A program made the translations under genes and the position numbers. 64,000 nucleotides of DNA from Siphonodentalium dalli. Its lineage: Eukaryota > Mollusca > Scaphopoda > Gadilida > Siphonodentaliidae. The stretch covers positions 130,581,989 through 130,645,988 of the forward strand of contig CP136068.1 of NCBI GenBank assembly GCA_032622095.1, given 5' to 3'. The notes under the pieces are model-generated. The model was not told the DNA's origin and did not search any database. It worked only from the letters and a program-made list of their open reading frames with translations. Below, one piece after another: positions 57,876 to 64,000 of this stretch (the first letter of the stretch is position 1; every line of letters starts with the position of its first letter).

Positions 57876-59576
57876 ATAAGCCTACATATGGTAGTAAAAT
57901 GTACGATTGTCTGTTTCCAAAGCATGCATGTGTTGAATATATTTCTCTCTCTTATAGCATATATAGGCATGGTCGACAACTATTAGACCATGTCGTTAAT
58001 ATATACTCTGGCTACGCACGTAGAGATTATATTCCACCGTTTAAAATATGGGAACTTTGTTATGTTCTGACGGGGAACTAATTCATAGCATTCAACACAC
58101 AAAGCAGGGAATATATTTCTTTGTTCCTTAATAATCTATTTCGCAGTAGTGGCATGGTACAAACTCCAGATTGCATGATTTTTTTGCCACATTTGTGATT
58201 CGATATCTCAATAAACATTGTATTGATTACCCGGAAGAAAGTCCACGACTGTAAGGGGTGCGCCATATCAGACTTGGCTCAACAATTTTATATAGTTCAT
58301 GCATGCAATCTCGAGCTGGGACCAACACTTACTGTGGAATACCGGTACATTATTATTACCGAGGAACAGTTATTACCTAAGAAATATATTATAGCTGCAA
58401 TGTTTTATCAATGTTATAAACTTCACTGTCAGAACATGAATTTGATCTCGTGAATTATGATATCTCTATATATACGGACGTAGTCAGAGTAGAAATTCAT
58501 GATATGCAATGATCTAGCACAATATATAACCTCCCTGGCAAGGGGGGGGGGGGTGGGGTCTGCAGATTTTTTTCCAGACACAAGACGGGAGGATGGGTGG
58601 GTGTGTCGGAGCCAGAAAAGGTGAGTAGTGCAATGTTGTTCCTACGCTGAAATGTACTCATGATGTCCTTTATTAATGGTATATAGACTCTTATATACAT
58701 TAATAGTTATCATTTAGAGCATATCTAACTGCATGTTGGAGGTCTATATATGGCCTGAGGATCTAATAGCGGTACAAATGAAAGCATTCTGGCAAATATA
58801 ACTCGAAATTGCCACTGAAATTCACATCAGATTCATTCCTTGGGTGTGAACTAATATTTTAGGTCTTATTAAAGGATCTCAGTCATTAACAATAGATTAA
58901 AACATCGATATCTTCGCAAGAGTACAGAAATATATTCTACTTACAAAAAGATTCGCGACTAACTGAGAGAAAACAAACTATGCTATCAACAATGCGGTAA
59001 CCATTGTCTCCTCGCACGGGTTGATGGGGGCCATATGGGCGCTGAGGGGTGGGCAGACAAGAAGCTATATATATCCATTATTAATTCGCAGTCAACATAA
59101 CTCAATTAGATATTAATGATAAACCAGTTATCACCCATGTGAATATCCAATGGGAAAATGACAATTATAAGCTTACAAAGCTTACAGTCAGATCCTTTTC
59201 TCATCTCTTATATGCTGGGACACACGTGTTAACATTTTGTAATAAATATATGTGTTGTAATTAAAATTGTATATGTCTGTACACACTTGCTATTGAGAAT
59301 AAAATATTGTTTACACTAATATTGTAGGTGTGTATTGTGTAGCAATGTGGTGACTGATTGGAGGTCCAGGGCCTGTCAGTATGCGGCTAGAAACTATGGT
59401 TTGATGTCTGGCAGGACGAGTTGGTAACTTGGTACTACATGGATTAAACCCCATGTTTGCATTTTGCATTATAATTATAATTACTCCGTGTGTCTATAGT
59501 ACGCCTGTCGCTCACACTGGATAATATTTTTACGGGGCTAATAGTTTCACGGGGCTAAAGCCATATTATGACTGAA
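57876..59576. other. No gene seen
   Basis: AT-rich; a G-run (about 58,541-58,551) is the only notable feature. I see no coding evidence. Confidence 0.4.
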
Positions 59577-59888
59577 GAGGTCACTCTCACCAAAAAAGGT
59601 GCCGAAGGGTACACAGGGTTTGTAAATGTGCTGAAGGGTACGCACGGGTACACAGGGATTCTGGTCTGCACTAACACCGTTCATTAAACTGTGTTTCTGA
59701 AAGTCTGCGGCCATCATATTTGTTTTTAATTCATTTTAATGTTCATTGGAACGTAACAATTAATTACAGAACTCATGGCAGTCACGAAAACTAAACGTCA
59801 TTTAGAACGAGATTTAAAAACATGTGTACTCTTTAGCACAATTCAAAACCTGTATGCCCTTCAGTACTTTTTTGTGAGAGTTACCCCG
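59577..59888. mobile_element. Imperfect TIR MITE, ~310 bp
   Basis: 'ggtcactctcaccaaaaaaggtgccgaagggtacacagg' at the left and its diverged complement 'cctgtatgcccttcagtacttttttgtgagagttacc' at the right. The inverted homology continues ~60 bp ('aatgtgctgaagggtacgca' / 'tgtgtactctttagcacaatt'). Confidence 0.7.
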
Positions 59889-60572
59889 CCTTTATTATTA
59901 ATTAAAAAAATTATATCGCCAGTTAACAATATACAAGAACAAGTTAGGTAACTTAGATATCTATTGAATATAGAGGTATCAATTCGACCTCATCTTTCGC
60001 CGCCACGTATAACTTAGTCAATAAAACCTTCACTCATTCTGACTCATGTTTGAATTTTCGATCTGCCCGACAATCTTCCCATGAATGTTGACCACGATAT
60101 CGAGTTTTAATGAGGTCAAATCCCCAATTAACCCTGAAACAGGTTGGACACATCGCTAGGAGCACCGTACATGACATAACAGTAATCTTACTATTATAAG
60201 TGGGGTGTAAGATATAATTATTTTTTTGTGTAATCATTGAGTCAAATGACTGATAACAACATACATAGACACGATAATGCCGACATAATATTGCTTTATA
60301 TATATAGTCATGTATAGCGGTTAGCCCACGTTGTTAACAGTGGCAGCAGGTACACTAACGAAATAACACAAACAGGTATGTGTAGGCAAACGCACTTTAT
60401 CAAGTGATATAGCAAGCACAAACTTGGAAACATCGAGTTATGTTTGCAAGTATGCTTGCATTTATAACGCCATTGGAACCTCAGACCATATATAGACCCC
60501 GGCCCACAGGTACAGTTCGAAATGGCGTAACAAATATAACCAAGGAATTCACATTGGAAGTGTCCATTTATA
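59889..60572. other. No gene seen
   Basis: Nothing recognised. Confidence 0.4.
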
Positions 60573-62950
60573 GTGACACAAATGCTCTCAACTGTGATCC
60601 GTGACCGAAAAGGAGAAAATGATGTTCATCATTATCGCATTAAACAGCTGGAGTTCTTCCCAATGACCCAAGAGAATGCGCGACCAATCTGTCTTTGGGT
60701 GAGTCGAGAAAGAACAGGATATGTGTCTTGTGGAAGTAGTTTCCAGAAAGTAACCTGCCATACCAAGATATATTGATTTTGACACTTCTGATCTGTCCGA
60801 TACACCGATGGAGGAGATATAGCAAGAGAACAGCCGTAAATGAGACACTACAGTGGCTTGTTTACCACCACAGTCATACCTTCCTGTGGAAGCTCAAAAT
60901 ACCAGCTATCCTTCCCAGCGTCAGACATGATGTAAACGCCAGAAAACATAAAGTGATGTGCCTGTAAGACACACACCGCAGACACAAGACATACATGCTG
61001 ATACGGTTGTCATGACAAGGAGGTCAATGGAAATTCCTCAGCACCTGATGGATTGTGAGATTTACTAATTATTGGAAAATGTGTACATATGTATATATTC
61101 TGTCTCTGTTACAGGAAATGGATTAAACACACATTGTTCCTGACTAAACGAATCTGTTGGTAATAGCGATAAAGAAAACGTTCCTCCAAGACAATTGTGA
61201 TGTGATGGCACCGATTTGCAAGGACAAATTCGCTCACCGCAAGAGGCATTTTAACTCTGTTCGCCTTGATATTTTCCTCCACATACTGCATGTTTGATAT
61301 GCAAAGAGCAGTATTCGCAATTAAGTCTATTAGCGCGACATGTTCAAACAAAGCATACCATAATGTATCAGCTGTGTTCAACCTGCACGGACCAGCGCAT
61401 GTTCACTTGGTCACGTTTAATGAGTGGTTGGTACTCACATCTGGCAGATGTTATGGATACCTTACCAAAGTGCTCAGATGGTATGTTCAATTTAGTCGAG
61501 AATGAATTGGTTTTGGTTCGGTTGAAGACAGCGACAGAATACTTTGGCAAACAACTTCACATCGACAAAGTCCCAAAATTGCTGTTCCATTTGCGCATGG
61601 CAGTTGCTATTCTCTGTGGACTGACTGATGAGGACACAGATCAGTTAGAACTAATGAATGGGTTTACCTGGAATCAACCACATCGTTCCTATGTACTCAT
61701 TGGTTGATGGTCACCTTGATATGTTGTTCGTGAGTCATAATGTCGACCAACTTCAACAGTTACCAGAGGCAGCGGAAGATGAGTGACCTTTTTCGAAGAA
61801 ATGTTGGAAAAGTTTCCACTATCACCGGACTCGGAGGAATTTCGTTGGACGATTTTGTTTTGTCCTGCCTGAACCATAAAGGATAAAAGGGCAAGAAAAT
61901 TCCAACCGGATCTGACCGGATGCCGACAAACAGTTGGATAACCTTTCCGGATGCTGGAGGTGGTGTATCGTGGGCAAGGAGCCGCACACATGGGAATATT
62001 TACCACAATGTACATGAAGCCAGGACTTGCTTCCCTGAGAATGGTTTAGTAGGACTCAATACATACTCTGAGTTATATTAAGAGATGTGTGTTATTTTCT
62101 CAATATCTACCAAGTGCTTCCACCAAGTGGGACTTGCTGGTGCATGTCATCACACCCCCGACGACAGGACGCTTTGGCCGATTCTGATCTCAGGAAGATT
62201 GATGAGTCAAAAGATCTTTCCGATTCGCCTCTGACTTCGGGGGAGTTTTTTTTACGCTGACCTTGAGAAAGTCCTGAAACTCGGGAAAGACAGAGAGAAG
62301 GCTGTTGCTGAAATGATGCATTCATCTCATGGTTATAATAAACAGGCCAACGGCAGCAACAAACGGAATGGTTCCCAGGCGGGAGAGTCATCGTCAGCAC
62401 AAAAAAAACAGTATATTTCTAGTGGACCAGCCAACTATAATGTCAATGAAAACGGTGGCAACGTGGTGAGAAATTAAATATGCTAAACGCCGAAATAAAA
62501 CAGCTTTTGGCAATAGTCTCAATCGAGCATGTACTCAAACATCATTTATTGAAGTTTCTACAGTACGCTGTTTCTAGTTCCAAAGAGCAACCAGGAACAG
62601 CACCCTGTCAAAATATTCGACCTCTGAACTATTACATTCAATCAGACCATTTGAAAATGGATACTCTGACAAAACCATCGCTGCAGTCATGCCCAACGAC
62701 TGGGGGTGTCAGCAGACATTCGCCATCCGTATCTTCGTATCAATATTTGGCCGGGCAACAGACAATATCTCCGTTTCAAAGTGGACATCAATGCCATCAA
62801 TGGATAATCCTTTATAATAACGAATGCACTCTCAACGGACGGACAATGGATGACAATAGTAACAGCTCAAATAGCAGCAAATCTAGCTCAAATAGCAACA
62901 GCTCAAACTTGAATACGTCAAGTTCAGCTAAAATTACTGGTACCACCTGA
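60573..62950 (+). pseudogene. Multi-frame coding-like remnant with one C2H2 finger
   Basis: I cannot name it. Several plus-strand stretches look protein-like but jump frames. 60,573-60,776 contains 'TQENARPICLWVSRERTGY'. 61,283-61,707 contains a C2H2-type finger 'CLICKEQYSQLSLLARHVQTKH', directly after an in-frame 'DKENVPP' (61,153-61,173), then 'DKVPKLLFHLRMAVAILCG' and 'GFTWNQPHR'. 61,689-61,784 continues in another frame ('YSLVDGHLDMLFVSHNVDQ'), then 'FEEMLEKFPLSPDSEEF' in a third. 62,176-62,250 reads 'ADSDLRKIDESKDLSDSPL', and 62,254-62,478 is Asn/Ser/Gly-rich. 62,480-62,950 is a 156-codon frame with a Ser/Asn tail. Frame changes at homopolymers (a T run at 62,247) suggest decay or sequencing indels in one long gene, with no introns evident. 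Confidence 0.35.
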
Positions 62951-63499
62951 TCAGAAAAATATCTTTGCTCCCGTGTGTATAGGTAAACATTTCAATTAAA
63001 TACTTTCATTTTGTGTTTGTTTAAAAATTGAAAACAAAACGCTGTTTTTGCCCGACCACAATCAAATCGCGGAATATTCCGATATAACATAGCATCTCAA
63101 AGATAAAGGGTGATATCGAATATATATTCAATGCCAATTGTGGAATCGAATACAATTTTGAATACCATGTTCTCAGGACTTATCCTGTATATACTGTTAT
63201 TCCGCCCTGTACTATTATTAGACAGTAAAGTATATAGATACCTACATTGTGTGACAAAGTTAAGGTAGTTATGGCAATAGCCCCATGCGAGACCGGTGTA
63301 TACATCTCCTGCTGGCAATGCTGATGTTAGTTCGTAGCTTGGACCTGCAATTTAGAGAAAACTAAAGCTCAAATATCCAAGTTCTAACCATGGAATATCC
63401 CATCCATGTATATACACAAATACATTTAAAATGGTCTGTTATTCATTTGGAGTGTGTACATGTTTAACACTGTCCAACTGGCCCTATGTGGTATGTACA
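62951..63499. other. No gene seen
   Basis: Nothing recognised. Confidence 0.4.
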
Positions 63500-63912
63500 T
63501 GTAGGGTGTGCCAAAGGATTTGGTCTTGCACATACTAAAATCCAAGATGGCTGCCAGCAGTTCAAGTCGTTCAAATTCGATAGCTCATATCTCAACATGT
63601 CTGTAAATTATCAAAACAATTATCCAATAAATGAGGCCTGCAGAGTGTTCCGATGGTTTCAAATTTAGTTTGAAGTTTGGTGACGATCAGATGAGGGATG
63701 TGGTCTGTATGGTGCTACAACTAAGGAAATTGAAGGCGGACGTACACCACACGGACAACACGTGTTTCACGACTTTCAGAATAAAATGATGGCTCCCATA
63801 TAGAGGTCACACCAAAGGTTCACATGGTATTTGGATGACGGACGCGTACGATGCTGACGGACGCCAGCCCATGGCTATAGCTCAAACTTGACTTTGTCAA
63901 GGTGATCTAAAA
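63500..63912 (+). repeat. Bivalve-type dispersed repeat
   Basis: 'ccaagatggctgccagcag', 'gatagctcatatctcaacatgtctg', 'ggatgacggacgcgtacgatgctgacggacgccagcccatggctatagctcaaacttgactttgtcaaggtgatctaaaa'. I know this last module from many bivalve repeats, so it supports a molluscan source. The final ~90 bp of the window show nothing. Confidence 0.7.
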
Positions 63913-64000
63913 TGTTGGCTGTAGGGCAAGCCAACGTATTTAGTAATGCAAAGATTAAAATCCATCAACCCTCTTGGATTTTACTATTTTCATGACTAAC

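Overview
The window is eukaryotic and repeat-dominated. It most likely comes from a bivalve or another mollusc. The evidence is an AT-rich background, intron-style splice signals around the few coding remnants, and repeats I associate with bivalve genomes: units carrying 'gggccataactc', elements starting 'aacaagagcacgcc', and a 3' module with 'gacggacgc...ccatggc...gctcaaacttgac...gtcaaggtga'. I find no intact host gene, tRNA, rRNA or CRISPR. Nearly every long open frame apart from one is a shadow inside a repeat. The exception is a 698-codon transposase gene.

Layout. 1-6.9 kb holds old dispersed repeats, a mosaic of short near-identical duplications (3.1-3.6 kb, with sources at 2.2-2.7 and 4.3-4.7 kb), a broken Ty3/gypsy pol remnant (4.7-6.2 kb) and a LINE endonuclease fragment. 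6.84-16.06 kb is two adjacent giant imperfect palindromes whose arms carry ~42-bp minisatellite arrays. 18.1-20.6 kb is a head-to-tail array of Helitron-like elements: each copy begins TC directly after the CTAG or CTAA of the previous one, and each contains its own internal ~122-bp or ~125-bp tandem repeat. 20.99-24.00 kb is a composite TIR element inserted in a repeat; a related, uninterrupted copy of that repeat sits at 56.7-57.65 kb.

The main feature is 27,400-54,400. Two tandem monomers of a 1,226-bp repeat (26,172-27,397 and 54,401-55,626) are separated by exactly 27,001 bp. That interval begins CCCAGCAAACAT and ends in its inverted complement ATGTTTGCTGGG, is bordered by an AT dinucleotide on both sides, and has CGGTACCG/CGGCACCG-rich subterminal arrays at both ends. 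Uninterrupted junctions of the same tandem repeat are present at 26,172 and 55,627. I read the interval as one giant DNA transposon. On the minus strand it carries a full-length transposase ORF with a plausible 5' spliced leader (exons near 51.1 and 50.4 kb). Further downstream on the same strand are exons of a second gene resembling the DUF4806 family; the second of these exons is frameshifted by a 5-bp duplication. The element has itself been invaded by at least two hAT-like elements, a piggyBac-like MITE, a CAGGGTTC-type TIR element and several palindromic MITEs.

56.2-57.9 kb repeats the non-LTR-like modules seen at 24 kb. 57.9-60.5 kb is mostly unassigned. 60.57-62.95 kb is a multi-frame, coding-like remnant that includes one C2H2-type finger and that I cannot name. 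The window ends in a bivalve-type dispersed repeat.
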